Part shown: positions 50,601 through 61,390 of the stretch, one piece after another
Layout of the letters: every line of letters begins with the position of its first letter
Position numbering within the stretch: position 1 is the stretch's first letter
Source: Tupaia tana
Taxonomy: Eukaryota; Chordata; Mammalia; Scandentia; Tupaiidae
DNA: 64,000 nucleotides
Reading direction: 5' to 3'
NCBI GenBank assembly: GCA_026018925.1
Contig: JAKSZU010000026.1
Coordinates: 15,925,127 to 15,989,126 of the forward strand
The notes under the pieces: model-generated
What the model was told of the DNA's origin: nothing
The model's database searches: none
What the model saw: only the letters and a program-made list of their open reading frames with translations
Made by a program: the position numbers and the translations under genes

Positions 50601-50994
50601 CTGACACTGAGTACTCCCGGACACCTCCGCCTTTTCATCAGAGCCTTAACAGCTATAATCTATCGCCCTCGAGAGGCTGTAAAGTCACCGCATTTGGAGA
50701 ATCTGTTCAAGGGACTTGATTTGTAAAAGCAGTGACATCAGCCCCAGCGGTGTGGGCTGCCTTCCATGCGTGATCTATGCTGTCCTTGAAGCATCAACAG
50801 CTCATCTGGGTCTCCCAAGAATCCCTGAGCTAGCTAGAGCAGCCGCTGCTGCCCCTGCGCTTGTCTCCTCCCACAGGACGACCTGGGAAGTGGGTCTCAG
50901 CGTCCCGATTTCACAGGGGGAAGACACGGAAGCGCAAGTCACTCCTGCGAGGTTCCCCAATGAAAAAGTAAAAATCGGAGTCCACGGACTGGTC

Positions 50995-51367
50995 CCATAG
51001 CCTATGGCTAAAGGAGCTGGATTCCACTTGGCTGACCGCAATTCGAATCCTGACCCCGGCAGGCGGCGTGGTGGTTAAGGGCAATGGACTCCCACTTGTT
51101 CGATTATGGTTCAAGTCCTGGACCTGGTGGCTTGCTTTCTCAATTTCCCTCTCTCTTTCTCACTCTGTCCTCCTCTGGTCAAATAAAAATAAATAAATAA
51201 AGTTAAAATAAAATAATTTTTAAAAAAAAAAAAAAAGAAGAAGAAAGGAAGCAAGAAAGGAAAGGAAAACACGCTGGGCACTGTGCGCCTGGCAACCTGA
51301 GCTCGGACATGATGGAGAAATTGAGAGGTGTTAGCAGCAGGACCACGCCCCACTGGGTGCTTGTGCA

Positions 51368-51398
<31 letters not shown>

Positions 51399-51425
51399 TT
51401 TTCTGGTGGTGCATGTGCCCTACCC
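50995..51425 (+). mobile_element. Old A SINE split by a B SINE
   Basis: Left: TATGGCTAAAGGAGCTGGAT and CAATTCGAATCCTGAC. Right: AACACGCTGGGCACTGTGCG, GGACATGATGGAGAAATTGA, (CT)n, TGGTGGTGCATGTGCCCTAC. Confidence 0.75.
51052..51250 (+). mobile_element. Type B SINE, nested
   Basis: CCGGCAGGCGGCGTGGTGG head, CTCCTCTGGTCAAATAAAAA end, tail with AAG and GGAA units. Confidence 0.9.
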
Positions 51426-51713
51426 CAGCTGGCGTTCCAACCTCTGTGGGCCATGCGGGATTCTGCTCCGTATGCACTGTACTCAACTCCTGTGCTACCT
51501 GCCAGCTCAAATCCCCTCTCTCCACCACCACGGTGTCCCTGGTCCCACCTCACCGACCCCCAACCACTGCTCCCACCCTCTCACTGGTCTCCCACTTGAT
51601 GCTGTTGCCCCTCCCATTCACAGTCTCCAGCTGCCATGATGGTCCGTTCCCCGTTTTCAATTGAAAACCGCCATCCAGGTCCCATGGCAACCAGCGCAGC
51701 TAGCTCTCTTAGT
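51426..51713. other. Unassigned sequence
   Basis: No recognised feature. Confidence 0.3.
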
Positions 51714-51726
51714 CCACATTATTATT

Positions 51727-51994
51727 ATTATTATTATTATTTTTGAGAGGTTTTCGCTATAGGGCGCGTGCGCTCGCCAGACAGACAGAGAGAGACAGAG
51801 AGACAGAAAGTGAGAAATCACCCTCCCAGGGGGGATGGCCACACCACAATCCCTTCTCTTCCATTCTCCTCTTGGGATCTTGGGCACGCATGCACACATG
51901 CTCAGTGTAAGTTTAAGACGCCGGGTCCAGGACTCGAACCGCAGTCGACTACATGGGAGTCCATTGACATAGCCATTATGCCAACTGCCGGTCC
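51727..51994 (-). mobile_element. Type A SINE
   Basis: (TTA)n tail, GGTTTTCGCTATAGGGCGCG, CCCTCCCAGGGGGGATGG, CCAACTGCCGGTCCCC end. TSD about CCACATTATTATT. It begins an L1 3'-UTR region. Confidence 0.93.
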
Positions 51995-52082
51995 CCACAT
52001 TATTATTGTAAAATACATAAAATTTACCATCTTAACCAGTGTGAAAAGTACAACAAAGTGGCATTAAGAATATTCACGCTGT

Positions 52083-52610
52083 GGCGCTTGCAGGTGGCAT
52101 GGGTTAAAGTCACTGAATCCCACATGTCCAACCTCCTGGTTGGAGTCTTAAACCTGTTGGCTTGAAAAACACACTGGGGGGACCAGCAGATGGCTTAATG
52201 GCTAGGTCACTGGAGTCCCATGTACTCGACTGCGGTTCGAGTCCCAGACTTGGTGGTTTAAACTCACACTGGGCGTGTGTGCATGCGTTCCCAACATCCT
52301 GAGAGGAGAATGGAGGAGAAGGGATTGCAGCATGGCCGTCCCCCCTGGGGGGTGATTTCTCACTTTCTGTCTCTCCATCTCTCTCTGTCTTTCTGGTGAG
52401 CGCACGCGCCCTATAGCAAAAACCTCTCCAAAAAAAAAAAAAAGGAAAAAAGAAAACCACACTGGGTGGGTGTGCATGTATACCCAGAGTCTGAAAAGAG
52501 GAGGAGAGAAGATTGTAGCTTGAGCATCGCCCATGGGGAGTGCTTTCTCATTTTCTCTCTTTCTGTCTCTCTGTGTGGAACACACACATCCTCTGACAAA
52601 AGAAAAAAAA
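52083..52610 (+). mobile_element. Old A SINE nested in L1, itself split
   Basis: Left: GCGCTTGCAGGTGGCATGGG to GCTTGAAAAACACACTGGG. Right: GTGGGTGTGCATGTATACCC, CCCATGGGGAGTGCTTTCTC, ACACATCCTCTGACAAAAGA. TSD AAGAATATTCACGCTGT against AAGAATATTCGTGCTGT (52066-52082, 52611-52627). Confidence 0.88.
52179..52452 (+). mobile_element. Type A SINE nested in old A SINE
   Basis: GGACCAGCAGATGGCTTAAT head, GGTTCGAGTCCCAGACTTGG, intact palindrome, CACGCGCCCTATAGCAAAAA end. TSD AAAAACACACTGGG against AAAACCACACTGGG. Confidence 0.95.
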
Positions 52611-53469
52611 AAGAATATTCGTGCTGTTGTCCCCCCACACACACTAGCTAATCCATATGTTTTCCATCACCCCACACAGAAGCCCCGTAACCATCAGCAG
52701 TCATTTCTCACTCTGCCCTCAGCCCCAGTAACCACCAATTTGCTCTCTGTATCTATGGATTGGTCCATTTTAGATATTTCAAATACATCATATAACACGT
52801 GACCTTCTGTGTCTGGCTTCTTTCACTGGCATGATGTTTCCGAGGTTCATCCATGTTGTACCATGCCGGTGCTTTATCCTTTTTTTTTTTTTGGCTGCGT
52901 AATAGTCCGTTGTATGTATGGGTGGATGGCATTTCATGGACCGTTCATTCATCAGCCCATCGGCATCTGGGCATTTCCACCATGTGGCTATTATGACTCA
53001 TGCTTCTGTGATTATTTGTGAACGTTGGTGCTGGGACATCTGTTTCCCACTCTCTCGGGTATCTCCTTAGGAATGGTCTTGCTGGGTCATAGGGTAACCC
53101 ATGTCTTGTTGAACCGTTGAGCTGTGTTCCACGGCAACTGTCTCATTTCACACTCCCACCAGGCGTGCACATGGGTTCCAGTTTGTCCACGTCCTCACTG
53201 GCCCATGCTCGTTATCCCCCCCCCCCTTTTTTTTATTATTATTGCCATCCCAGTGAGAGTGCCTAGCTCTGTCTTTTCATTCTGTCCACCTTGTTCTTCT
53301 CTGGGTTCTTATACTCTTGAATATGCCACTGAGCAAGGGCTTTGCACACACAGCGGCTTCCTGCTCATCCTTCTCTTTATTTCCTCTCAGTCTCACCCAA
53401 AGGCTAGATCGTATCAGCCCTGACGGTGCTGTGCATCCGGGGCACCGGGTCCTATGACTGCCTTTCGTA

Positions 53470-53660
53470 GCTCCCAATTTGATCATAATGTTACATTTCC
53501 TTGTGAGACTGCTAATTAATGTATATCTTGACTTGATTACAACCTTCCCCCAGGCAGAGACCATTCCGCCTTTGCCATCCACTGTGTCCTCAGCTCTTGC
53601 ACGGTCCCTGGCAGACTCTAGGTGCTCAATAAATATTTGGCGAATGGATCCACGGACAAT
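53470..53660. mobile_element. L2/MIR-type tail fragment
   Basis: CCCAGGCAGAGACCATTCCG, CACTGTGTCCTCAGCTCTTG, TCTAGGTGCTCAATAAATAT and GGCGAATGGA are the familiar tail of old LINE2-type elements. Confidence 0.55.
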
Positions 53661-53826
53661 GAATGAGACCCATGCTTGGGTTCTACGTCCTTGTGAATTT
53701 CCCCCTTTCTTTTTTCTCTGCTGCTCAGAGGAGCCAGCAGGTCTCAATAAATATGCAACTGGAAAACCTGTCTGCCAGGAATTTAGAGACCGATGGGATT
53801 GTAGTTGCAGAATTAATATGCGCTAG

Positions 53827-54064
53827 GGACCAGCAGATGGTGTACCGGTTATGTCATTGGACTCCCACATGGCCGATCACAGTTCAAGTCCCAGACCCAG
53901 AAACTTCAAACTCATGCCAGGTGCATGTGCACGTGTACCCAAAATCCAGAGAGGAGAATGAAGGAGAAGGGATTGCAGCATGGCCATCCCTCCTGGAAAG
54001 TGATTTCTTGCTTTCTGTCTCTCTGTCTCTTTGATGAGTGCACGCACCCTATAACAAAAAATCT

Positions 54065-54097
<33 letters not shown>
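53827..54097 (+). mobile_element. Type A SINE
   Basis: GGGACCAGCAGATGGTGTAC head, palindrome decayed to CCCTCCTGGAAAGTG, CCCTATAACAAAAAATCTC, long A run. Confidence 0.92.
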
Positions 54098-54101
<4 letters not shown>

Positions 54102-54154
54102 CCACTAACGTCTTCCTTTGGCATCATGGCTGGCAAATCTAGCATTGGATTTGA

Positions 54155-54350
54155 AGTCTTATTTAATATTATTTTTCTTCCATGGGAGAAAAAGACCGAG
54201 AGGCAGCACCCCAGTAGGGTTCCAACTCTGCTCTCCACTCCCAGCCTTCCTCCAGCCCTGATCACCAGCGAGTGCTCAGGAAGGTCTCTGGTTCTTGAAC
54301 CAAGAAACTTTCCACGCAGAATTGCCTCACCTGGTGCTGTGTTTTACCCC
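54155..54350 (-). mobile_element. Type C SINE
   Basis: ATTTTTCTTCCATGGGAGAA start, GGCAGCACCCCAGTAGGGTT, AGTGCTCAGGAAGGTCTCTG, TTCTTGAACCAAGAAACTTT near the B box. Confidence 0.6.
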
Positions 54351-55277
54351 TGGCCTCTGTCCAGCCCCCTGGGGATTCCGAGTCTTGCAGGAGAACTGGG
54401 TCGATTCCACCCTGCAATGCTGCAGAAGGTTTAGGAACCTCGAACTATATTTGCTCGGTGTAAACATGACCTCAGTTTGACAGGATGCTCCCCGTGTTTG
54501 CCAAGTCATTAATTTTTATGTAATAACAACAACCACAACAAACTGCATCGCCCCCCCCCCCCCACCTTCGGAGTCGTTTTTAAGGTCAGGACTGTGGGAT
54601 TGTGTGAGACGAAAACCTTAGAAACTAGAACGCGGTGGGGAGTTCTCTGTGTTTACAGCTCGGCTCCGACACGCGGCTCCCAAGAGCTGAAAATAGAGGA
54701 TTAAAAATGCACACAGCTACTTTCTTCCAAAGGACTCCAAGTGCTTCCGACAACGATCTTTATCCCACAAAGTCATTAGCGGTCAGGCATCACCGTGCTC
54801 ATCACAAAGACAGAGAAACAGAGGCCCAGAGATACGAAACCTCTTTGCCAGCCACCTCCCCCCAACAAACCCCATGAAGGAACAGGAACCTCTGCAAGAA
54901 GCCCCTCCCATCTCTTCCCAGCCCTTGCACCATCCATTAGCTTGATTAAGACAATTGATTTATTCATTCTTAGTGGCTGAGAAGGGGGAAAAAAAACCCC
55001 AACATGCCATTTGTGCGATATAAATATCTCTGGAAAAAGCTAAAAAACTGTGTGTCATACATATTTTCTTAATACCACAGTCAATCACACGTGCCTGTCC
55101 AAGTGCGTAGTCCATCTACAGGGGTGGGGTGTGGGGGTGTGGGGGGGTGTCGAGTAGGGGAGGGGAGGGGGCAGGGCCTCCGGAGAGACTTGGCTCCAGA
55201 GACCACAGTCCTTCTCCAGCAACTTTTGCAACCAGTTAAAGACAAAGTAGTTGGGCTGTTTTTGGTGTTCTTTCTTT
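54351..55277. other. SINE-free sequence, no gene
   Basis: C run near 54550. CAGAGAAACAGAGGCCCAGA near 54813 is MIR-like. TTGATTAAGACAATTGATTT at 54942 sits in an AT-rich pocket. No recognised gene. Confidence 0.4.
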
Positions 55278-55291
55278 CCTTCTTTTTTCCT

Positions 55292-55555
55292 CTTTTTTTT
55301 GGGGGGGGAGGTTTTTGCTATAGGGCGCGCGCTCTCGCCAGAAAGACACAGAGAGACAGAGAGACAGAAAGCAAGAAGTCACCCCCCAGGGGGGATGGCC
55401 ACGCCGCAATCCCTTCTCCTCCATTCTCCTCTCAGGATCTTGGGCATGCACGCACACGCACCTGGTGTGAATTTAAGTCACCGGGTCTGGGACATGAACC
55501 ATGGTCTACTACATGGGAGTTCAGTGACATAGCCATTACGCTAACTGCTGGTCCC
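55292..55555 (-). mobile_element. Type A SINE
   Basis: GGTTTTTGCTATAGGGCGCG, intact palindrome, CTAACTGCTGGTCCC end. TSD CCTTCTTTTTTCCT at 55278-55291 and 55556-55569 is identical. Confidence 0.95.
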
Positions 55556-55569
55556 CCTTCTTTTTTCCT

Positions 55570-55755
55570 TTTTTAGCACTAGAGAGCACCTGCAGACATA
55601 CAATGCAGAGAGAGAAAGTACTGCCCCCCCTTTTCTCCTCCAATTCTCCACTCCATCAGGGTCCAAGGCACGTGCTAGAGCCCGTTATAAAGCACACGGG
55701 GTTGAGACTCGTACCCTGGCGGGCCCTTTGAGATTCAGCTTTCTCGTGGCTAGCA
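55570..55755 (-). mobile_element. Very old SINE-like element
   Basis: AGAGAGCACCTGCAGACATA, GAGAGAAAGTACTGCCCCC, TTGAGACTCGTACCCTGGCG (B-box-like). TAGCACT flanks. Too diverged to place. Confidence 0.45.
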
Positions 55756-55761
55756 CTGATT

Positions 55762-56036
55762 TTTGTTTTTTAATTTTTTTAATTTGCTAGAGGGTGTGTG
55801 TGCTTGCAAGAGAGAGACAGAGAGACAGAGACAGAGAGGAGAAAGCACCCCCTGCCCCCAGGGTGTGGTCATGCCCCAATCCCTTCTTCTCTCTCTTCAT
55901 CCTGTCAGGGCTTGGAGCAAGCTTATACATGCACCTGGTGTGTTTCACAAGCCTCCGGGGCTGGGATGCAACGTATGTGGTCAGCCGTGTGGGATCTGGC
56001 TCCTTGACTAGAGACCATGGGGTTGACCCAGTCCTG
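55762..56036 (-). mobile_element. Old A SINE
   Basis: AATTTGCTAGAGGGTGTGTG start, GGTGTGGTCATGCCCCAATC, CCTGGTGTGTTTCACAAGCC, GTGTGGGATCTGGCTCCTTG head. Confidence 0.75.
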
Positions 56037-56143
56037 GTTTTTTTTTTGTTGTTGTTATTTATTTATTTTTAATTATTATTATTATTATTATTATTAGTTA
56101 CTATATTATGTTTGGAAAACCTTCTAAAAAGATCATAGATGTT

Positions 56144-56405
56144 GGGACCAGCAGTTAGCGTAATGGCCATGTCACTGGACTCCCATGTAGTCGATTGCAG
56201 TTCGAGTCCTGGACCCAGTGGCTTAAAACTCAGGCCGGGCGTGTGTACGTGCGTGCCCAAGATCCCGAGAGGAGAACAGAGGAGAAGGGATTGCAGTGTG
56301 ACATACCCCCTGGGGGTGATTTCTCGCTTTCTGTCTCTCTGTCTCTCTCTGTCTGGCGAGAGCACGTGCCCTATAGCAAAAACCTCTCCAAAAAAATAAA
56401 TAAAT
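56144..56405 (+). mobile_element. Type A SINE
   Basis: GGACCAGCAGTTAGCGTAAT head, CATACCCCCTGGGGGTGATT palindrome, CCTATAGCAAAAACCTCTCC, (AAAT)n. TSD of 18 bp with one difference (56126-56143, 56406-56423), core AAAAAGATCATAGA. Confidence 0.96.
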
Positions 56406-56559
56406 AAAAAGATCATAGACGTTTGCCGTTGGTAGAAAGGTTGATTGGCATGAATGCAATGAAGGCCAGAGTGCCTTTCAAACTGGCATCTTTTGCTGCC
56501 CAGAACAAAAGACAAAGATTGTTACCGTCTCACTCAGAGTGCCCTCTGGACTCACAGTA

Positions 56560-57120
56560 GATTTGGATCTTGCTGTGGCTCCATCCCTCATCCCTACACC
56601 TCTATCATCACAAAGCTTTTAATCCCCATGATTCCTCAGTTAGGAATTTAGCCCAAGGAAGTCATTAAAGATATATAAAAAGATTTGATTACAGGGTGTA
56701 TAGATGATGATGAAAGATTAGAAACAACCTCCACATCCAACCAACCATAAGCGATGGCTAAGTAAATTATGTAGTTCATTGTTTAAAACCCGATCAGATT
56801 TTAAAAGAAAAAAGACTGGAAGGAAATGAACCAAGATGTCCTCAGAGTTTGTCTTTGGGAGTGGAAATGCAGGTTGTTTTCTTTCTTTTCTGGAGTAAGT
56901 TTTTGGATGCCCTATGCAAAACCAACCTAAATGTGGTTGACTTGAATTAGAAACTTTATGATGTCGCTAAAGTGGAGAAGTATAGGCGGGACAGAAGGAG
57001 GCACTCTAAGAAGACGGCATACGGAAAAGCCTGGGAGCAAACTGAGATAAGGAGGAACATTTTAGAATGGAGGATTCCCAATGCTGAGTGCTGGGGATTA
57101 GGTGGCTTTGTGGATTGTAC
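56560..57120 (+). mobile_element. Old L1 3'-end fragment
   Basis: GCCCAAGGAAGTCATTAAAG, AAAAGATTTGATTACAGGGT, GATTAGAAACAACCTCCACA, GCTAAGTAAATTATGTAGTT match the plus-strand L1 3'-end order; the later part is unassigned. Confidence 0.6.
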
Positions 57121-57172
57121 ACAGACTGCAATTTAAAAAAAAAAAAAAATAAATTTTAAAAATTTTTTTGGG

Positions 57173-57423
57173 GGAAACCAACAGATGGCGTAAGGATTAT
57201 ATCACTAGACTCCCATGTAGTCAACTGCAGTTCAAGTCCTGGACCCAGCAGCTTAAACCTCACACCAGGCACATGTGAGTGTGTGTTCAAGATCCCGAGA
57301 GGAGAATGGAGGAGAAGGGATTGTGGTGTGGCCATCCCCCTTGGGGGTGATTTCCACTTTCTGTTTCTCTGTCTCGCCAGCAAGCACACGCACCCTATAG
57401 CAAAAATCTCTCTAAAAAATTAT
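57173..57423 (+). mobile_element. Type A SINE
   Basis: GAAACCAACAGATGGCGTAA head, CCCCCTTGGGGGTGATTTC palindrome, CACCCTATAGCAAAAATCTC end. Inserted in the T-rich tail of the next, opposite-strand SINE. Confidence 0.92.
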
Positions 57424-57679
57424 TTTTAATTTTTTGCTAGAGAATGTGTATACTTGTCAGAGAGGGAGAGAGAGGCAGGGCAGGGGGGCAGAAGTAAGAA
57501 AGCATCCCCGTAGGAGATGGCCACACTGCAATCCCTTCTCCTCCACACCTCCCTTAGGGATGCCAGGCACACATGTACACATGCCCAGCGTGTTCTCAAG
57601 CTGCCTGTCTGGGACTCAAACCACACAGCTGGACACGTGGGATCTGACCACCTTAACCACCATGCCACTGGCTGGCCCC
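57424..57679 (-). mobile_element. Old A SINE
   Basis: TTTTTTGCTAGAGAATGTGT start, CCCCGTAGGAGATGGCCACA, GGCACACATGTACACATGCC, GACACGTGGGATCTGACCAC head, CACTGGCTGGCCCC end. Confidence 0.82.
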
Positions 57680-58174
57680 TGATGGCATAGTTTTGAAAGC
57701 CAAGGGAAGAAGAAAGCCACAGTAGATATGACAAGCACTTAGGAGCCACCGTAGGTCCTGGAATAAGAAAAGGCACAGCCCGTTTCAAGTAAGACCAAGA
57801 AGACACAGATGAAAAAGTGAACGAGCTGGAAGTGAGTCCACCCGGGTCATAATCCTTTTTTATGGAAGGGTCTGATTTCATTGGAATTGGGGGTAAAAGT
57901 TTGCAGAGAATCATGGAACTCTAGATTCGAAAGACATCTTGGGATTCCTCTCATTTCCCAGCTAGATCAACGATCGCCCAAAGAACTAAATTGTTCCAGT
58001 CACACAGCGTGATGGTGGCCATGTTGGTACTGGCCACTGAGGGTTCTTCCCAGTGCAGACCCAGCCCACCTCTCTGCTGCCTGGGATTCAAACTCTAGGC
58101 TGTCAACCACGTGGACGATCCCCTAGGCTAACCTAGGCCTTGCTCATTTCCTGGAGTGCCATGTACAGTTCCCT
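57680..58174. other. Unassigned sequence with MIR-like part
   Basis: CTCTCATTTCCCAGCTAGAT and CCAGTCACACAGCGTGATGG (57945-58010) are MIR-like. No gene. Confidence 0.35.
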
Positions 58175-58370
58175 CTTGGGGCTGCCGCAGTGGTAATACG
58201 GTGCTGCGATGCTCAGCCCCTGAGGAGGGTCTGGGTTGGAGACGGAAGTCTCCCAGTATATGTTGCCGCAGTGCTCGGGATCCAGACTAGCTGAGGCCGG
58301 GGTTAGACCACACATGAGGATCCTATTCAAGGTGCCTGTCTCAAGGAAGGAATGAAATAAACTTTAAAAT
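58175..58370 (+). mobile_element. Type C SINE
   Basis: GGGGCTGCCGCAGTGGTAAT head, GAGGGTCTGGGTTGGAGACG, GAAGTCTCCCAGTATATGTT, CAAGGTGCCTGTCTCAAGGA end with AAATAAACTTTAAA tail. Confidence 0.75.
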
Positions 58371-58421
58371 CCTGAGTTGTTATTTATTCATTCAGTTAAC
58401 ATTTGCCAAACACCCAGAAAG

Positions 58422-58700
58422 TTTTTTTTTTTTTTTTTGAGAGGTTTTTGCTATAGGGCACATGCACCTGTTAGAGAGACACACAGAGAGACAGAGAGAC
58501 AGAGACAGAAAGCGAGAAATCCCTCCCCACCTCCCAAGGGGGAAAGCCACGCTGCAATTCCTTTTCCTCTACTCTCGTCCTGGAATTCTGGGCACATGCA
58601 CACACACACCTGGTGTGTCAAGTTGCCAGGTCCAGGACTTGAACCATGGTTGGCCATGTGAGAGTCCAGTGCCTTAACCACTATGCTACCTACTGGCCCC
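58422..58700 (-). mobile_element. Type A SINE
   Basis: GGTTTTTGCTATAGGGCACA, GGCACATGCACACACACACC, CTACCTACTGGCCCC end. TSD about CACCCAGAARGT. Confidence 0.92.
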
Positions 58701-58713
58701 CACCCAGAAGGTA

Positions 58714-58969
58714 TTAAAGTGTGGTAAAGGGAAGACAATAAAGCACATAGTAGGTGCTCAATAAATATTTGTAGGCAGGAAAGAGGGAGGGAGAAAAACA
58801 AAGAAGAATCGTTTCTGCCCTCTGATAATTCAAGATCTAATTCGGGGAAACAGTTGAGGCCTTTTATCCAGGTTGAAAGCCATGCTTTCCCAGAGGTGCA
58901 GGTCCAGGCAAGACCCTTAACAGAACCAAGCTACAACCACAAAAAGTCAACCTCCAACTTCTTTGGGAA
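58714..58969. other. Unassigned sequence
   Basis: AGTAGGTGCTCAATAAATAT near 58748 is an L2-type tail motif. Nothing else is recognised. Confidence 0.35.
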
Positions 58970-58984
58970 AAGTGTGTGCTTCAG

Positions 58985-59017
<33 letters not shown>

Positions 59018-59027
59018 GTGTGCTTCA
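58970..59027. mobile_element. Poly-A-only retroposon insertion
   Basis: AAGTGTGTGCTTCA occurs at 58970-58983 and 59014-59027. Between the two lie one G and about 29 A. This is what target-primed reverse transcription leaves when only the tail is copied. Confidence 0.75.
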
Positions 59028-59216
59028 ACCAGCATTCATTGAGCTCATGTAGTGAGCCAGATGGGGAACAGAAATTTCTGTTCTTTACCATGGGTTACAC
59101 CCTAAACCCAAAATCGGCAGGAGGCCATGACAGGAGAAGAAAAAAGTGAGGCATGGAGAAACATCGAGAACAGGCAGATGCTCTGCCTTTCCCTAAAACA
59201 TTTTGACTTCCTTTTC

Positions 59217-59453
59217 TTTCCTTCTTTCTTTTTTTCTTTCTTTCTTTTTTTTTTTTTTTTGGACAAATACTTTATTTTTTTATTTCATTTTATTCATTGT
59301 CATTATTTTACTTTATTTTTTTGAAGTTAATCAGAGAGAGACAGACAGAGAGAGAAGGAAAGTGAGACAGCAAGCTGCCAGGGTCAGGACTCGAAGGACT
59401 GTCAGCCATGTGGGAGTCCAACCGCCTTAACCACGACGCCATCTGCAGGCCCC
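59217..59453 (-). mobile_element. Type B SINE
   Basis: T-rich compound tail, GAAGTTAATCAGAGAGAGAC, GTCAGGACTCGAAGGACTGT, CATCTGCAGGCCCC end. TSD TTGACTTCCTTTTC at 59203-59216 and 59454-59467 is identical. Confidence 0.94.
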
Positions 59454-59467
59454 TTGACTTCCTTTTC

Positions 59468-60285
59468 AAACCCCAGCCACCTGGGTTTCTTTTGCCTTCC
59501 TGGACCCGCTCTGGGGTCCCTGGCTCTGATCTGGGGGTGTGAGGGGGCGGGGCCTGAGCCCCAGGAAATCGACACCCAGCAGCATTGCCCTTTTCTCCTT
59601 GCTAGAGTCGTAAATCAAGGGGCAGCAGCTCCAGTCTCTTGGAGAAACACTAGGGGACTTTGCAGGCTTTCCAGGGAGGCACAAGGAGGAAGTGGAAGGA
59701 GGAATGGGGAAAGGTACCCGTGGTTCCTTTAATCAGCGGCTGGAAGGAGAGAGGAGAAAGTTCAAACAGAGCTCCGCGAGGTGCAGGGGAGGCTGCTCTG
59801 AGCTCCACTGTGCAAGCAACTGCCGTTGGCATCGCCAGGGTTTGTCTTGGCCCGAACCTGTCCTGGGAAACACAGAGGGACGATCATGCTCTTGGAATTT
59901 GCTCCCCTAACTAGTCACTCAGCAACTAGACTTTGGCAGACAATTAAGAAGAAGGAAGAGGAGGAGAAAGAGTCGCAAGCCTGTGGCTGGGGCTGGGAGT
60001 GGGGAGGAAGAGAGAGACTACCCGAGAACTCCCCAGAGGGACTGCCAGCTGTGAGCAGCTGCTTCCTGCAGTGGGACCCCAGTGAGGATGAGCAGCGATC
60101 CAAATGCAGATCCAGAACTGTCTAATCCGATGTGCCCCTCTGCGGGCTTTAGCGAGAGGAACTAGATAAACCACGAAATGCAAGGTGGCAGCAGACAGTG
60201 GCTTTCTGTGGGGGAGTTCTCCATGTGGCAGCATGGCCCTGGAGCTTTTCTGTGTCTTATTTCAAGGGGTCATGCAGCAAATCCC
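59468..60285. other. SINE-free sequence, no gene
   Basis: Moderately GC-rich. Short overlapping frames on both strands have no recognisable product. Confidence 0.4.
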
Positions 60286-60430
60286 CGGGAGGGGGCTCTT
60301 CAGCCCCATAGCGCAGGTAGAAGGGGCTGAGACTTGCCCAAGTACACACAGCCCCATAGCGGAGGTATCCACATGCGAGTCGAAGTCTCCTAGGACTCTG
60401 CGCCATGGCCTGACCATTAAGCCCTCCTGC
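60286..60430. mobile_element. MIR remnant
   Basis: CTGAGACTTGCCCAAGTACA, CATGCGAGTCGAAGTCTCCT and CTGCGCCATGGCCTGACCAT are in MIR order. Confidence 0.5.
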
Positions 60431-60638
60431 CTTTATTTACTGCATAAGCCCCACGTGGAATCTGACCTATGCCCATCACCTCCCGGATGATGTGAACAAA
60501 CTGAGCCGCCGTCATTCACTCAGACTTAGATGAGACAACCACCCCTCCAGGGTTCCTTCCCAGCTCGGTTCCTGAGACCCTGCACAGTCCTGGGGGCTGG
60601 TGGACAGAACATACTGTGAGAAAGGCCACTTGATTAAT

Positions 60639-60992
60639 AGGGGTCCTTAACTTGGGGTCCTCAGACCCCTTGAGGGTACGTGGGTAGAATTCAGGGCTCT
60701 ATAAACTTAGCTGGGAAAAAAAAATTGACATCTTTATTTACACTGATCTCTAACCAAAAGGCAATATTTTCTTCCATTAGGAAGAAAACGACGAGAAACC
60801 AGCAGCTAGACCTTGCTACTTAATCCGTAGGAAAGACGTTTGCGTGTTACCGTTTTGCAGCGTTGGTTGTGAATGTTTTTATATCGGTTTCCTTTGCGAT
60901 TCAATGTGTTTTATTCTTTGCATTGAAAAGCGTGATTCTGAAAATACATACCACCAGACTGCCCCAAGGGGTCTATGACCCAGGCCCGGGAA
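60639..60992 (+). mobile_element. Ancient hAT-type DNA transposon remnant
   Basis: AGGGGTCCTTAACTTGGGGT start, GGGTAGAATTCAGGGCTCTA, ATCTTTATTTACACTGATCT, CACCAGACTGCCCCAAGGGG and TCTATGACCC near the end follow a common non-autonomous hAT element of mammals. The right terminal repeat is lost. Confidence 0.6.
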
Positions 60993-61129
60993 ACCAAGGG
61001 GAGGTTCCTTCTCTCAAAAGTTGCTGTCAGATAGGGGGATGAGACAGATACCAACATAGAAGAGGCCGTTTTAAATGTAAAAGGAAGCTTGAACACTCTG
61101 AGGTTAAGAATAGAGGTGTTCCCTGTCCC

Positions 61130-61356
61130 CAGGAGAGTTTTCGTATTGGGCGCATGGGCTTGCTGGAGAGACAGAGATAGAAAGCCAGACACCACCCCCA
61201 CATTGAGGCCACGCCCCAATCCTTCTCCATTCTCCTCTCAGGATTTTGGGTACACAGGCACACGCGCCTGGCGTGAGTTACAAGCCACTGGGTCTGGGAC
61301 AAACTGGTCGGCCATGTGAGAGTCCAGCGCCTTCACCACTCCACCACCGGCTGGCC
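61130..61356 (-). mobile_element. Type A SINE, diverged
   Basis: AGTTTTCGTATTGGGCGCAT, palindrome lost (CCACCCCCACATTGAGG), GGTCTGGGACAAACTGGTCG at the B box, CCACCGGCTGGCCCC end. Confidence 0.85.
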
Positions 61357-61390
61357 CCAAGAATTGCAGTTTTTAAAAACTCACATCCAG

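Larger units (their letters stand above)
48784..50994. other. SINE-free, GC-rich island
   Basis: About 2.2 kb without any lineage SINE in a window where one occurs every few hundred bases. A MIR remnant lies at 48895-49020 (TTCCAGAGGAGGAGACTGAG, GCAGAATTCGAACTCTAGAC). An AT-rich block at 49330-49470 (GTAATTGATTGCCTGCATTA) is followed by CpG-rich text (49540-49900, 50420-50640). Frames on either strand are Pro/Arg/Gly-rich and overlap; none is recognisable. Confidence 0.6.
52008..53260 (-). mobile_element. L1 3'-UTR fragment, SINE-interrupted
   Basis: AAATTTACCATCTTAACCAG, AGTGGCATTAAGAATATTCA, CAGTAACCACCAATTTGCTC, TATGGATTGGTCCATTTTAG, TTCATCCATGTTGTACCATG, GGTCTTGCTGGGTCATAGGG, TCATTTCACACTCCCACCAG, TTGCCATCCCAGTGAGAGTG: the full reverse-strand order of L1MA-MC-type 3' UTRs. 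This is the best-preserved L1 3' UTR here. Confidence 0.85.
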
